In this document: positions 8,988-17,531 of the stretch, piece by piece | Position numbering within the stretch: the first letter of the stretch is position 1 | Layout of the letters: each line of letters starts with the position of its first letter | Source: Palsa-504 sp050013055 | GTDB lineage: Bacteria > Actinomycetota > Actinomycetes > Streptosporangiales > Streptosporangiaceae | Assembly: GCA_050013055.1 (NCBI GenBank) | Contig: JBEKGC010000009.1 | Location: forward strand, 1 to 64,000 | Length of the DNA: 64,000 nt | Reading direction: 5' to 3' | The notes under the pieces: generated by a model | Told to the model about the DNA's origin: nothing | The model's database searches: none | What the model saw: the letters and a program-made list of their open reading frames with translations, nothing else | Program-made: the position numbers and the translations under genes

Positions 8988-10258
8988 CGGCCAAGCTCGG
9001 CGGCGCTCGCCCGCACCTCCGGCCCGGGTACCGAATGAAGACCAGGCGGTAGCCCGCTCCGCGGGTCCGCGGCCGCGCTCGAGATCGCCCACGGCGGCCC
9101 CGGCTCGTCCAGTTCGGGCAACATCATGAGCCCGTGTAGCCGGGCGTAGCGGCTGCGGACGGCATCGAGCAGGACTCCCTCGTAGGAGGCGACGCAGCGG
9201 TCCCAGGTCAAAGCCTGGGCGGCGTGCCTGGAGGCGACCTGGAGGCGTTCCAGCTTGGCGGTGTCCTGGGCCAGCCCGCGCAGCGCCGCCCGCAGCGCCC
9301 GGGGGTGTCCGGCCGGCACGACCAGGCCGGTCGGGCCGGCCACGTCCCTGACGCCCGGCAGGTCGGACGCCACCGGGACACAGCCGGCCGCCATGCCCTC
9401 GACCAGCACAAGCCCGAAGGCCTCGGCGTGGGTGACCGAGGGCAGCACGACCACGTCGTTGATGGCGTACTGACGCTGGCGCTCCGCGTCGGACAGCCGG
9501 CCGGTGAACCAGGCGTTGGAGACGTGCAGCCGTTCCGCCAGCCGCCGGTAGCGGGCGAACTCCGCGCCGTCTCCGACCAAGGTGAGCTGAAGCCAGGGCT
9601 GGTTGGCCGCCGCGGCCAGCAGCGTCTCCACTCCCTTGTACGGCCGCATCTGCCCGACGAACAGCACGTTCAGCTCGCCGGATCGGCGTATCCGGGAGGG
9701 CGGCGGGTCCTGCGGGTCGGCCCCCCACGGAATGGCCCGGACCGCCGGGCCGTACCGGCTGCGATGCTGGCGGGCGTAATGCGGACTGCTGGCCACGATC
9801 CGGTCGGCCCGCAGGGCCAGGGACTGGTGGAGCTTGTTGTAGGACGCCGACATCCGGGAGGCGCCCTGGATGTCGATCGGGGAGTGATGGGTATAGACGA
9901 TGGCAGGCCGGGCATACGCGGGCAGCCGGCTGGTCAGCCAGAGGAAGGCGTCGCTCATCGTAGGTACAGGCCCGTGCACGTTCACCACATCGACATGCCG
10001 CAGCTGGCGAACGATCTGAGGCCAGTGGGCGACGAAGAAGGACAGCCGCCACTCGCCGAACGCGACCCGGCGGATCTGGGCGCAGGAAAGCACCCTGACG
10101 CTGTGCTGGCGGGCCTCAAGCCCGGTCGCCAGCCGGTCGATGCAGGTGGAGATCCCGGAGACGATAGGGGGAGCCTCCGAGGTTACGATCATGATGTCGA
10201 GCGGGCGCCGAAAGGGCGCATCGTCGGCAGGCTGTCCGGTCAGCAGGTGATTGTTCAT
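8984..10258 (-). CDS. Glycosyltransferase family 4
   Basis: A 424-residue GT4 enzyme: N-terminal APPIVSGISTCIDRL acceptor-side motif (about residues 30-44), FVGQMRPYKGV in the hinge region, and EAFGLVLVE (E-x7-E) with GCVPVASDLPGVRDV in the donor domain. The ATG at 10258 has no clear ribosome-binding site, so it may be the first gene of the transcript and start near its 5' end; an internal ATG near 10192 is an alternative. Its stop overlaps the TTG start of the flippase fusion. It heads the minus-strand series GT4, fusion, GT4, pseudophosphatase, GT4, which reads like a single operon. Confidence 0.85.
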   Translation of the reverse strand: MNNHLLTGQPADDAPFRRPLDIMIVTSEAPPIVSGISTCIDRLATGLEARQHSVRVLSCAQIRRVAFGEWRLSFFVAHWPQIVRQLRHVDVVNVHGPVPTMSDAFLWLTSRLPAYARPAIVYTHHSPIDIQGASRMSASYNKLHQSLALRADRIVASSPHYARQHRSRYGPAVRAIPWGADPQDPPPSRIRRSGELNVLFVGQMRPYKGVETLLAAAANQPWLQLTLVGDGAEFARYRRLAERLHVSNAWFTGRLSDAERQRQYAINDVVVLPSVTHAEAFGLVLVEGMAAGCVPVASDLPGVRDVAGPTGLVVPAGHPRALRAALRGLAQDTAKLERLQVASRHAAQALTWDRCVASYEGVLLDAVRSRYARLHGLMMLPELDEPGPPWAISSAAADPRSGLPPGLHSVPGPEVRASAAELGR

Positions 10259-10663
10259 TTGATACCGCGCAAGCCGGCCTGGCGAACCAGGTCCTTGGCT
10301 CGGTGATCCGCCCTGGGGGGATCTGTCACGTCATGTTTCCGACCCTGACTAATTCTCCCGGCGGAGACTTCATTTACCCGCCAGGCACGACAATGCCACG
10401 CGAATTCTCCCATTCGCAGGCCTCCCCTTTTCGGTAATTATCGGCTTATCCAGGAGAGCGCGATCTCAGCCGAGAACTAACTGGGCTTTCCCCCCAAAAA
10501 GCCGACATACCGTTCCCGACCCTCACCCGCGTTCATGCAGCTCTCGTACCCTAGTGACCTAGGGTCATACCCGAACTACCGATCGTAGTCGAAATTGGCG
10601 ACCGGCCGCAGGAGCAACGCCGTGATGGCTTAAGCGGCGCCGTGAATCGGATGGTTACCGAGG
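10259..10663. other. Intergenic region upstream of the glycan operon
   Basis: A 405-bp gap of lower G+C than its surroundings. It should hold the promoter of the minus-strand glycan operon and the 3' end of the nickel transporter transcript. I see a short stem (GGCTTT/AAAGCC with a C-rich loop) near 10484-10503 and the dyad at 10548-10565, but no convincing coding sequence. Confidence 0.5.
10548..10565. promoter_or_regulatory. Perfect dyad ACCCTAG-N4-CTAGGGT
   Basis: Seven-base arms separated by TGAC. It is about 290 bp upstream of the glycan operon start and about 100 bp downstream of the nickel permease stop. It could be an operator or a short hairpin; no protein is assigned. Confidence 0.35.
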
Positions 10664-11830
10664 TCAGACCGGGCCAGAATCGTCGCCTTCCGGCACGGGC
10701 GCCGACACCAGGGCGCCCCATTTTTCCTCGATATGACCGAAACGCCAGATAAGCAGGGCGCCAATCCAGGTGACAATAAACATACCCACGATCACAAAGC
10801 CGGCCGTGTTGAGGTTGAAATGGGACAGAAAGCCCCAGAAACCGTGCGACTGGCTAAGGCCCCTGATCTCGTAGGGAATCAGGCTCAGTGTCTCGATCCC
10901 GCCGATGAAGAAGCAGATGGCCACCGAGAGCCCGGTGATGGCGAGGTTGTAGTAGACCTTGCGGACCGGGTTGAAGAAGGCCCAGCCGTACGCCAGGTTC
11001 ATGAACAGCCCATCGGTGGTGTCCATCAGCGTCATCCCGGCGGTGAACAGGATCGGCAGGCAGGCGATCGCGTACCAGGGGATGTGCGCCGACGCCAGCA
11101 GCGCGGTGGTGGCCAGCAGGGCCACCTCGGTGGCGGTGTCGAAGCCCAGCCCGAACAGCACCCCGACCGGGTACAGCTGCCACTCGGAGTTGATGGCCCT
11201 CATCCAGCGGCCGAAGAACCGGTAGAAGAACCCGCGGTTCGCCAGCTGGCGCTCCAGCTCGGCCTCGTCGTACTGGCCACGCCGCATGGACCGGAAGACC
11301 CGGACGATCCCGGCCAGGATGACCAGGTTCAGCAGGCCGATGAGGAGCAAGAAGAACGCGGAGACCACGGTGCCGAAAAAACCGCCGAACCGCTCGAGCG
11401 GGGAGCCGCTGTCCGACACCGCGGAAAAGACCGTCTTCTCCGCCACCACGATGGCGATGCCCATCGCGACCACCACGCTGGAGTGGCCGAGGGAGAAGAA
11501 GAAGCCGAAGCCGAACGGGCGCGGCCGCCCGGTGCCCTGCCGTTCGCCCAGTACCTTGCGGGTGGTGTTGTCGATCGCGGAGATGTGGTCGGCATCGAAG
11601 GCGTGCCGCAGGCCCAGCGTGTACGCCAGGATGGACACCCCCACCCCCAGCCCCTTGTAGTGGGACGGCACCACGAACACGAACAAGATGAAGGACCCGA
11701 GCACATGCAACCCGGCGATCACGCTGTACATCGCCACGACCCGGCGGCGTTCGGCCGGGGTCATCGCGGTGAACGACTGCCGGATCAGCAGGCCCATGCG
11801 CGCGGAGCGCGGCGTCGTGACAGTTGACAC
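10664..11830 (-). CDS. NiCoT family nickel/cobalt transporter
   Basis: About 388 residues with eight predicted membrane helices. The diagnostic helix-II signature RHAFDADHI is present (His and Asp ligands near residues 76-82), along with LGFDTATEV and the TAGMTLMDT-type motif further on, so this is a HoxN/NixA-class secondary permease for Ni2+ or Co2+. I prefer the GTG at 11830, which follows AAGGGGGA closely; a GTG... ATG series further in (ATG at 11797) is the alternative and an ATG-like start at 11857 lacks a site. No nickel enzyme gene lies nearby. A Nur-type operator overlaps its promoter, which favours nickel as substrate. Confidence 0.9.
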   Translation of the reverse strand: MSTVTTPRSARMGLLIRQSFTAMTPAERRRVVAMYSVIAGLHVLGSFILFVFVVPSHYKGLGVGVSILAYTLGLRHAFDADHISAIDNTTRKVLGERQGTGRPRPFGFGFFFSLGHSSVVVAMGIAIVVAEKTVFSAVSDSGSPLERFGGFFGTVVSAFFLLLIGLLNLVILAGIVRVFRSMRRGQYDEAELERQLANRGFFYRFFGRWMRAINSEWQLYPVGVLFGLGFDTATEVALLATTALLASAHIPWYAIACLPILFTAGMTLMDTTDGLFMNLAYGWAFFNPVRKVYYNLAITGLSVAICFFIGGIETLSLIPYEIRGLSQSHGFWGFLSHFNLNTAGFVIVGMFIVTWIGALLIWRFGHIEEKWGALVSAPVPEGDDSGPV

Positions 11831-11875
11831 GGTCCCCCTTAGTCGCAGGACGAACACCTGCTTCTACCTGGCCAC

Positions 11876-11904
11876 ACGATAATTTAGATGCAAATCACTT
11901 GCAA
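11876..11904 (-). promoter_or_regulatory. Promoter with overlapping Nur-type operator
   Basis: On the minus strand TTGCAA (11904-11899) and TATCGT (11881-11876) are separated by 17 nt and resemble a housekeeping -35/-10 pair. The sequence at 11889-11903 is TGCAA-N5-TTGCA, which matches the tGCaa-n5-ttGCA box bound by the nickel-responsive Fur-family repressor Nur of Streptomyces. It overlaps the -35, as expected for repression when nickel is sufficient. Confidence 0.6.
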
Positions 11905-12130
11905 GTACATGCTGGACGCAGGTAGCGCGCCCCGCGGGGGCCCGGAAGGGGGCCGAGGGGGCCCGGAAGGGGGCTGATGGCACTTAGGTCCCCTTAGAAG
12001 GGGCCCGACGGCACATCGATACCCCTCGGGCCGGCCGCGAAAAGGGGCGCTGGGCGGCCTTTGTCGCGAATGTGCGTGTAGCGGTGGAGCTAGCCGTTAC
12101 ATTGACAGGCGTAGCGACGCGGCTGGGCGT

Positions 12131-13366
12131 ATGCCCGCCGCAGTGACGATGCTGAAGGAACCCGACGTCACCTTGGGGGACAGCGTGACGGAGCAGCCAC
12201 CGGTGCGGTCAGGCGACCCGAGGTCCGGGCCCGAGCTCGAGTTCCTGCGGCGCTGGCGCCCGATGATCGACCGGGTCGGCGGGGACGGCGGCCAGGCGCG
12301 CGCGGCCAAGCACCTGAACTGGACCACCTCGACGGTGTCCCGCGACTACAAGGGCGACACGCTGCCGACCGACGAACGGCTGTACCAACTGTGCAGCGCC
12401 CTCCAGCTGTCCCCGAACGAGACGCTTGACCTGGCCCTGTCGCTGCGCCGGGCGCGCTCGGCCCGGCGGAACCGGGTCCGGGTCCCCGGCGCCCAGGTCA
12501 CCGCGGACGCGGCCGCGACCGCTGCGCCCGGCCAGGACGGCACCGCCGGGGAGCCGCCGTACCAGCCGGAGCACGCGGCGCCGCCGCACCGGGGCGGGCG
12601 GCGGGACTGGGGCGGGCTTTGGGGCTGGGGCTGGCTGCGGGGGCGCCGCGGGCGGGTGGTCACGGCTGGGCTGGCGGTGGCTGTGGCGGGGGTGATCGCG
12701 GTGGCGTTCGGGTTGTCAGGGACGGGGGGGACCGGGAGGCCGCCGGCGGCCAAGTCCGCCGACCAGACCAAGACCGCGGCCGACCCGTCGCCGGCCGTAA
12801 AGGGTTCCTTCCCCGGGCTGGGCCTGGACGCCGTGCCGATACCTGTGACCTCGCTATCCCGGGCCCTGGCCGCGGCGTTCGGTACCGGGCCGACCGCCCG
12901 GGCCGCCACCATCACCGGCTTCGTCTTCCGGAACCGCCAGGACACCAGCCTGTGCCTGACCGCGGTGAACACCGGGCCGAAGGCGGGCCATAACCGCGAC
13001 CCGATCCTCGTCTCTAGCTGCCGCCGGACCGCGAACCAGATCTGGATACCCGAGCAGTGGGAGACCAAGGGTTTCCGCTTCACCCACCTGGTCAACGACC
13101 AGTACCAGACGATGTGCCTGAACGCCAACAACCTCGGCGGTATGCAGAACGGTCACATCGTGGAGCTCTGGGACTGCTACCCGGCGGGCAACGAGGCGTG
13201 GGACTTCGGCGACTGGCACCAGGCCGTCGGCGCGAGCGGCAAGTCCTATCCGCTGTTCGCCACGTCCGGGCGGCTGTGCCTGGACGCGGACAAGTACGAC
13301 CTCCGGGTGGGTACCCCGGTCCGCATCTGGACCCAGTACGCGGCGGCCAACCAGTTCTGGTCCTGA
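12131..13366 (+). CDS. Membrane-anchored HTH protein with extracellular ricin-type lectin domain
   Basis: A 411-residue protein with three parts. Residues ~35-110 form an XRE-like helix-turn-helix (ARAAKHLNWTTSTVSRDYKG region). After a low-complexity linker, residues ~176-196 are a single transmembrane helix preceded by Arg. Residues ~265-411 resemble a ricin-B beta-trefoil, with the repeated Gln/Asn-x-Trp signatures ANQIW, NEAWDF and ANQFW and paired Cys. The topology (DNA-binding inside, lectin outside) suggests a one-component surface sensor for carbohydrate, or a membrane-tethered DNA-binding protein. The start may be the ATG at 12131 or at 12149; no strong ribosome-binding site is seen. 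Upstream DNA has G-rich direct repeats and a CCCCTT/AAGGGG dyad (11990-12003). Confidence 0.75.
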   Translation: MPAAVTMLKEPDVTLGDSVTEQPPVRSGDPRSGPELEFLRRWRPMIDRVGGDGGQARAAKHLNWTTSTVSRDYKGDTLPTDERLYQLCSALQLSPNETLDLALSLRRARSARRNRVRVPGAQVTADAAATAAPGQDGTAGEPPYQPEHAAPPHRGGRRDWGGLWGWGWLRGRRGRVVTAGLAVAVAGVIAVAFGLSGTGGTGRPPAAKSADQTKTAADPSPAVKGSFPGLGLDAVPIPVTSLSRALAAAFGTGPTARAATITGFVFRNRQDTSLCLTAVNTGPKAGHNRDPILVSSCRRTANQIWIPEQWETKGFRFTHLVNDQYQTMCLNANNLGGMQNGHIVELWDCYPAGNEAWDFGDWHQAVGASGKSYPLFATSGRLCLDADKYDLRVGTPVRIWTQYAAANQFWS

Positions 13367-13389
13367 CCCGCCCCGCTGTCCCAGCTGCA

Positions 13390-13451
13390 TCCCATTCCGA
13401 TCCCACTCTCACGGGTAGCTTCGCAGGTCAGGGCGTTGGGATCGAATGGGA
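13390..13451 (+). repeat. Long inverted repeat downstream of the lectin gene
   Basis: Arms at 13390-13405 and 13437-13451 pair over 15 bp with one bulged C and a 31-nt loop. It begins 24 nt after the lectin-gene stop and ends about 80 nt before the next small ORF. It could be a terminator (no T-tract is visible) or a leader structure of the following genes. Confidence 0.6.
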
Positions 13452-13531
13452 TCACAGGTTGGGCGGTGTTCCCCGCTGCTCGGCTGGCAGCCTGTCGGCT
13501 GTCCGGTCCGAGACTTCGAGCAGGGGAAAGC

Positions 13532-13721
13532 ATGCTTCGCACCTTTCACCACCTAACCCGGGCGGCCCGGCCGCCCGGCGGCGGCGGCCGGCTGGCTGCC
13601 TGCCTGCCTGCTGACGGCCATGATCAGCGGGGGCATTCTGGCCGCCAGCCCGCACGACGCGCTCATCGTCGGCGGCACCCGCGAGCCCATCTACTGGACT
13701 TTCGCCAACCGGCGGAAGTAA
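13532..13721 (+). pseudogene. Small secreted/membrane peptide interrupted by a frameshift
   Basis: An ATG at 13532 has AGGGGA 5 nt upstream and begins MLRTFHHLTRAARP. In a GC-only tract near 13560-13590 the sensible frame changes to one that encodes a hydrophobic segment (WLPACLLTAMISGGILAAS) and ends IYWTFANRRK at the TAA at 13719-13721. Joined, the product would be about 60 residues with a positively charged N-terminus and one membrane or signal segment. The stop is 14 nt before the next gene, whose ribosome-binding site follows directly. It may be a true broken gene, a sequencing error in the GC tract, or two unrelated reading frames. Confidence 0.35.
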
Positions 13722-13735
13722 GGAAGGAGAAGACC

Positions 13736-14380
13736 ATGCGCGGACAATCAGCTCGCACCATCGGGCGGGTCCTTGGGTTCCTGGCCGCTGTCGCGGTCAG
13801 CGGCGTCGCGGTCCTGGCGTTCGCCGTTCCTGGCCGGGCGGCCCCGGCGGTCCCCGGGACACCGGCGGCCACGCTGACGGCGGCCCGCTCCACGGCCGCC
13901 GTGCAGGCGGCGGCCAAGGCCAAGTTCTGGGAGGCTTCCGGGTACACCGGCCCGCAGGTCCACGCCACCTGGGCAGGCCCCGGCGTCGGGTTCCTCGCCT
14001 GGACGGTAGGACTGAGCATGACCGCCTTCAAGGACAACGCCTTCCGGTCCTGCCGCAGCAACTGGACCGGCGTGAGCATCGACGTCTCCTGGAACTCCGA
14101 GTCACTGCACAACGGCGCTCAGCTGGTGATCATGGACTCGGTCAAGCTCTCCAACGGGAAATGGCGGGACGTCGGGCCCGCGCTGACGATCTCCAAGCCG
14201 GTGGCCTGGCCCGGTCATCCGGCGTTCGGCGGCCAGTACCACGCGGTGGTGTACACGCCGGGGAACGTGCATGTCGTCCAGGCCCACATCGAGAGCTGGA
14301 TCAGCAACGGCGGCGTGCCCTACCAGGACCCGACCGGCTCAGGTGACACGGTGACGCTGAAGCAGGCACGGCGCTGCTGA
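13736..14380 (+). CDS. Secreted protein of unknown function
   Basis: 214 residues starting at the ATG at 13736, which has AAGGAGA 6 nt upstream. The N-terminus is a Sec-type signal: Arg-rich start, hydrophobic core (VLGFLAAVAVSGVAVLAFAV) and an Ala-rich cleavage region ending near GRAAPA. The mature part has many Trp and aromatic residues, two Cys (one in RSCRSNW, one at the last position) and no catalytic motif that I recognise. A small actinobacterial extracellular protein, perhaps beta-rich. It is probably co-transcribed with the interrupted peptide upstream. Confidence 0.7.
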   Translation: MRGQSARTIGRVLGFLAAVAVSGVAVLAFAVPGRAAPAVPGTPAATLTAARSTAAVQAAAKAKFWEASGYTGPQVHATWAGPGVGFLAWTVGLSMTAFKDNAFRSCRSNWTGVSIDVSWNSESLHNGAQLVIMDSVKLSNGKWRDVGPALTISKPVAWPGHPAFGGQYHAVVYTPGNVHVVQAHIESWISNGGVPYQDPTGSGDTVTLKQARRC

Positions 14381-14431
14381 CCGCGCTGCCGACCGCGGGC
14401 GGGCTGGCTTCGGTGGGCGGAAGCCAGCCCG

Positions 14432-15274
14432 TCAGCTTGTCACGTCGGCTGTGGTGAAGCGGGCCCAGGCGAACGAGCAGAAGAGCACCGTGTACACCGC
14501 GAACGACAGCAGGCCGCGGAGCAGGGTGGAGGTATCGACAGGCAGCCGGAGCAGGGCGTCGAACGACAGCCACCAGTGGGTCGGCAGGTACGGGCCGGCC
14601 GCCGCCAGCTGCGGCACGTTGTCGACCACCTCGCTGGCCACCACCAGGATCATGATGGTGGCGATGGCGCCGATGGCATGCTCGGTCATGGTGGAGATGG
14701 CCAGGCCGATCGCGCCGAGCGCCGCCATCGCGGCCGCCACGTACAAGGTGACGAACAGCAGCCTGAGCAGGCCGTCCGGCAGCGAGACCGTCGTCCCCGA
14801 CAGCAAGGTGACCGGCCCGACCGGGAACAGGGCAGCGCCCGCCACCAGGGCCACCGCCGACACGATGAACGTGGCGCACAACCCGTACGTCACGATCGCG
14901 CCGAACTTCACCGCGAGCAGCCGGGTCCGGCCGGCCGGCACCGTCAGCAGGTAGCGCAGCGTGCCGTATCCGGCCTCCCCGGCCACCGAGTCGCCCGCCA
15001 CCACCGCGACCACGACCGGCAGCACCAAGATGAGCAGGGTGCTCAGCGCGATGAAGGTGAGGAACACGCCGTTGCCTGCCAGCTGGTTGAAGAACGCGGC
15101 CCCGCTGCCGCTGCCGCCACCCCCACCGCCACCGCCCTGCGGATGAGGCGCCGCCAGCCGCAAGGCGATGCCGATGACGAGGGGAAAGATGGCCGCCACC
15201 GCGAGCAGCAGCAGATTCCGCCTGCGCCGGAAGACCAGCCGCAGCTCGGAGCGGAAGAACCTAAGCGCTGACAT
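14432..15274 (-). CDS. ABC-2 type transporter permease
   Basis: A 280-residue integral membrane protein with six predicted helices and an early GNN-free cytoplasmic Arg-rich segment (SELRLVFRRRRNLLL), followed by a Gly/Ser-rich extracytoplasmic loop between helices 1 and 2. The arrangement fits NatB/ABC-2 permeases for drug, lipid or sodium export. It overlaps the upstream ATPase gene by 14 nt, so the two form one translationally coupled exporter. The substrate is unknown. Confidence 0.85.
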   Translation of the reverse strand: MSALRFFRSELRLVFRRRRNLLLLAVAAIFPLVIGIALRLAAPHPQGGGGGGGGSGSGAAFFNQLAGNGVFLTFIALSTLLILVLPVVVAVVAGDSVAGEAGYGTLRYLLTVPAGRTRLLAVKFGAIVTYGLCATFIVSAVALVAGAALFPVGPVTLLSGTTVSLPDGLLRLLFVTLYVAAAMAALGAIGLAISTMTEHAIGAIATIMILVVASEVVDNVPQLAAAGPYLPTHWWLSFDALLRLPVDTSTLLRGLLSFAVYTVLFCSFAWARFTTADVTS

Positions 15275-16226
15275 CGTAGCCCTCGCCGGTCAGGCCGACG
15301 AACAGGTCCTCCAGGCTGGGTGAGGTGACCGCGAACCCGCGGACCCCGACTCCGGCCTGGACGAGCTCGGCGCAGACCCGCTCGGGCACCGCGTCGCCGA
15401 GCACCGCCGACACCTCGGCCACGGCCCGCTCCGCCGCCCCTCCCGGCGCCTCGGCCGCGGTGGTCTGCGGGCTGGGCAGACCGAGGCCGGTGAGCACCTT
15501 GACGGCCTCCTCGGGGTCGGCGGTCTGGACCGTGACCCGGACGGCTCCGGTCCGGCGCAGCTCGGGCAGCGAACCCTGGAAGACCAGCCGCCCGGACCGC
15601 ATCACCCCGACGTGCGTGCAGATCTGCTCCACCTCGGCGAGCAGGTGCGAGGACACGAACACGGTGGTGCCGTCGGCGGCGATCTGCCTGATCAGCGTCC
15701 GCACCTCCCGGGTCCCCTGCGGATCGAGCCCGTTGGTCGGCTCGTCCAGGATGATCAGTTCACGGGGCTGGAGCAGGCCGGCCGCGATAGCCAGCCGCTG
15801 CTTCATGCCGAGCGAATAGTGCCTGTACCGTTTCTTCGCCGCCGACAGCAGGCCCACCCGGTCAAGCGCGCCGTCGATCCGGGTCCGCGCCGTCCGCGGG
15901 TCGGCGCCCCGGTCCGCGGCATCGTACCTGGCCAGGTTGTCCAGGCCGGACAGGAACGGGTAGAAGGCCGGCCCCTCGACCAGTGAGCCGACCCGGTGCA
16001 GCACCTGCGTTGCTCCGTCCGGCATGCCCACACCCAGCAGCGCCGCGCTGCCGTCGGAGGGAAAAGCCAGGCCGAGCAGCATCCTGATCGTGGTCGTCTT
16101 GCCAGAGCCGTTCGGACCGAGAAAGCCGTAAACAGATCCGCTGGGCACGGCCAGGTCGATATGGTCAACGGCCAGCTGGCCGCCGCCGAACCGCTTGGTC
16201 AGCCCGCTGGTCGAGATCGCGGTCAA
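15261..16226 (-). CDS. ABC transporter ATP-binding protein
   Basis: A 321-residue ATPase. Walker A is GPNGSGKTT (about residues 39-47), the signature is YSLGMKQRLAIA, and Walker B is ELIILDEPTNGLDPQG, followed by a switch His in FVSSHLLAEV. The C-terminal ~90 residues are the DUF4162-like extension common in the drug/lipid exporters. The start is read as the TTG at 16226, 12 nt after the stop of the LolA-like gene. Together with the following permease it forms an ABC-2 exporter. Confidence 0.9.
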   Translation of the reverse strand: MTAISTSGLTKRFGGGQLAVDHIDLAVPSGSVYGFLGPNGSGKTTTIRMLLGLAFPSDGSAALLGVGMPDGATQVLHRVGSLVEGPAFYPFLSGLDNLARYDAADRGADPRTARTRIDGALDRVGLLSAAKKRYRHYSLGMKQRLAIAAGLLQPRELIILDEPTNGLDPQGTREVRTLIRQIAADGTTVFVSSHLLAEVEQICTHVGVMRSGRLVFQGSLPELRRTGAVRVTVQTADPEEAVKVLTGLGLPSPQTTAAEAPGGAAERAVAEVSAVLGDAVPERVCAELVQAGVGVRGFAVTSPSLEDLFVGLTGEGYDVSA

Positions 16227-16238
16227 CGGGGTCGCTGG

Positions 16239-17390
16239 CTAAGGGGTGGTGGCGGGACTCGGCGCCGTGGCGGCCGTGGTCGCGGCGGCGTACAGGACGC
16301 TGGGCTGGACCGCGCCGACGAACGTGCGGCCGCTGTCGGTCATCAGCACCGAGATCAGGCTGGTGCGCAGCAGCCGGCCGGTGCCCCAGGCACCATGCTC
16401 GACGGTGGCCGACCCGACCAGCGCGCGCAGCGCCGCGGCGCTCTCACCGGATGTGCCGTTTCCGGTGACCGGGCCTGGCGTGGGAGTCGCCGGGGTCTCG
16501 GGGGTTAGCCCGGCGGACGGCAGCTCAAGGACGGCGAGCCAGCCGGACCCGACGGTGGTGACCCCCGTCTCGGTGGGCTTGCTCCCCGGGGTGCTGTTCT
16601 GGCCGAGGGTCTCCTTGGTGATCTTGGCGCCGGCGGGCGGCGTGAAGCTGACGTCAGAGGGCGCGGGGGTGGCGAAGGTGACGGAGGTGAAACCGACCGA
16701 GATGGCCGGGCTCGCCGCGCCGCGGGCGAAGACCTGCACCCGCAGCGGCACCCCGTTGTGGCCGTCAACCGCGATCCGGATCTGGCCGACCAGCGACCTG
16801 GAGTCCTTCGGCGCGAGCACGAGCTCGTAGGCGGCCTGCCCGGCCACCACCACGTTGCTGGCGACGCTCACCGCGGTGGTCGGCCCGACCGCGGCGAGAA
16901 CCTGGCTGGCCGCTTGCTGCGGCGTCAGGGCCGGGGCGGGTACCGGCTTGGCCTTGTCCTGGCCGGCCGGGACCGAGATCTCGGTGACCGAGTCGGTGGT
17001 GCTCTGCCACAGCCAGGCCGTGCTGCCGTCGCGGACCACGTCGCTCTCGCTCAGCGAGGCCGGCAGCGCCAGCCGGTAGTGCTCGGGCCCCGCGTACCAG
17101 ACATTGACCGTGTGCGATCCGGTCAGCAGCGACATGATCGAGGTCGGGCTGCCCGTGCCTGGCAGGCTCGGCAGGCCGAGCGACGCCGTCTCGAGCACCG
17201 AGCCGTAAAGCGCGGGCCCCTTGTCCTGCGATGCCGCGACGAGCAGCTGAGCCGGCGTGCGAGCCGGCAGCACGGGCGCCGCCTGCGCCACCGTGATCAG
17301 CGAGCCTGCCATCACCGCACCGGTGACGACGAGCGCGCCGACCGGGACGGCCCAGCGGGCCCGGCGGGACAACTTCGGCATAACAGACAT
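16239..17390 (-). CDS. LolA/MucB-like secreted or membrane-anchored protein
   Basis: 383 residues. An N-terminal signal or anchor helix (VPVGALVVTGAVMAGSLITVAQA, about residues 15-37) precedes a beta-rich domain of the LolA/RseB (DUF2092-like) type: short strands with NVWYAGPEHYRL and a central WLWQSTTDSVTEI motif typical of these half-barrels. The C-terminal part is Thr/Pro-rich (TPETPATPTPGP). Genes of this type commonly precede an ABC ATPase and permease in actinobacteria, as here, suggesting it binds a lipidic substrate or senses envelope state for the exporter. The ATG at 17390 has GGTGAG upstream. Confidence 0.7.
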   Translation of the reverse strand: MSVMPKLSRRARWAVPVGALVVTGAVMAGSLITVAQAAPVLPARTPAQLLVAASQDKGPALYGSVLETASLGLPSLPGTGSPTSIMSLLTGSHTVNVWYAGPEHYRLALPASLSESDVVRDGSTAWLWQSTTDSVTEISVPAGQDKAKPVPAPALTPQQAASQVLAAVGPTTAVSVASNVVVAGQAAYELVLAPKDSRSLVGQIRIAVDGHNGVPLRVQVFARGAASPAISVGFTSVTFATPAPSDVSFTPPAGAKITKETLGQNSTPGSKPTETGVTTVGSGWLAVLELPSAGLTPETPATPTPGPVTGNGTSGESAAALRALVGSATVEHGAWGTGRLLRTSLISVLMTDSGRTFVGAVQPSVLYAAATTAATAPSPATTP

Positions 17391-17531
17391 GAAATCTCAC
17401 CCCGTACCGAGGCTACCCGACAGCTGACCGGGCGCCGAGCCCGGGCGCGGGGCGGCGCCGCGGCTGGTGACCTGGCCTGGCCGTGAGCGAGCGGAGTCGT
17501 TCGGGATAATGTGGCTGCGGGGGTTCGGGCC

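Noticed and set aside
4938..10052. A 1704-residue frame continuing upstream of the flippase fusion
   Set aside because: The first ~350 residues are Arg/Gly/Pro-rich and lie opposite in frame to the convincing GT4 gene at 8984-10258; the fusion itself starts near 8987.
11976..11990. GGGAC-N4-GTGCC-like site resembling a DevR/DosR box
   Set aside because: One arm base deviates, the surrounding DNA is full of G/C runs, and no dormancy genes are adjacent; chance is likely.
12131..12400. XRE-type domain as a phage repressor marking a prophage
   Set aside because: No integrase, terminase or structural genes nearby, and the protein is membrane-anchored with a lectin domain.
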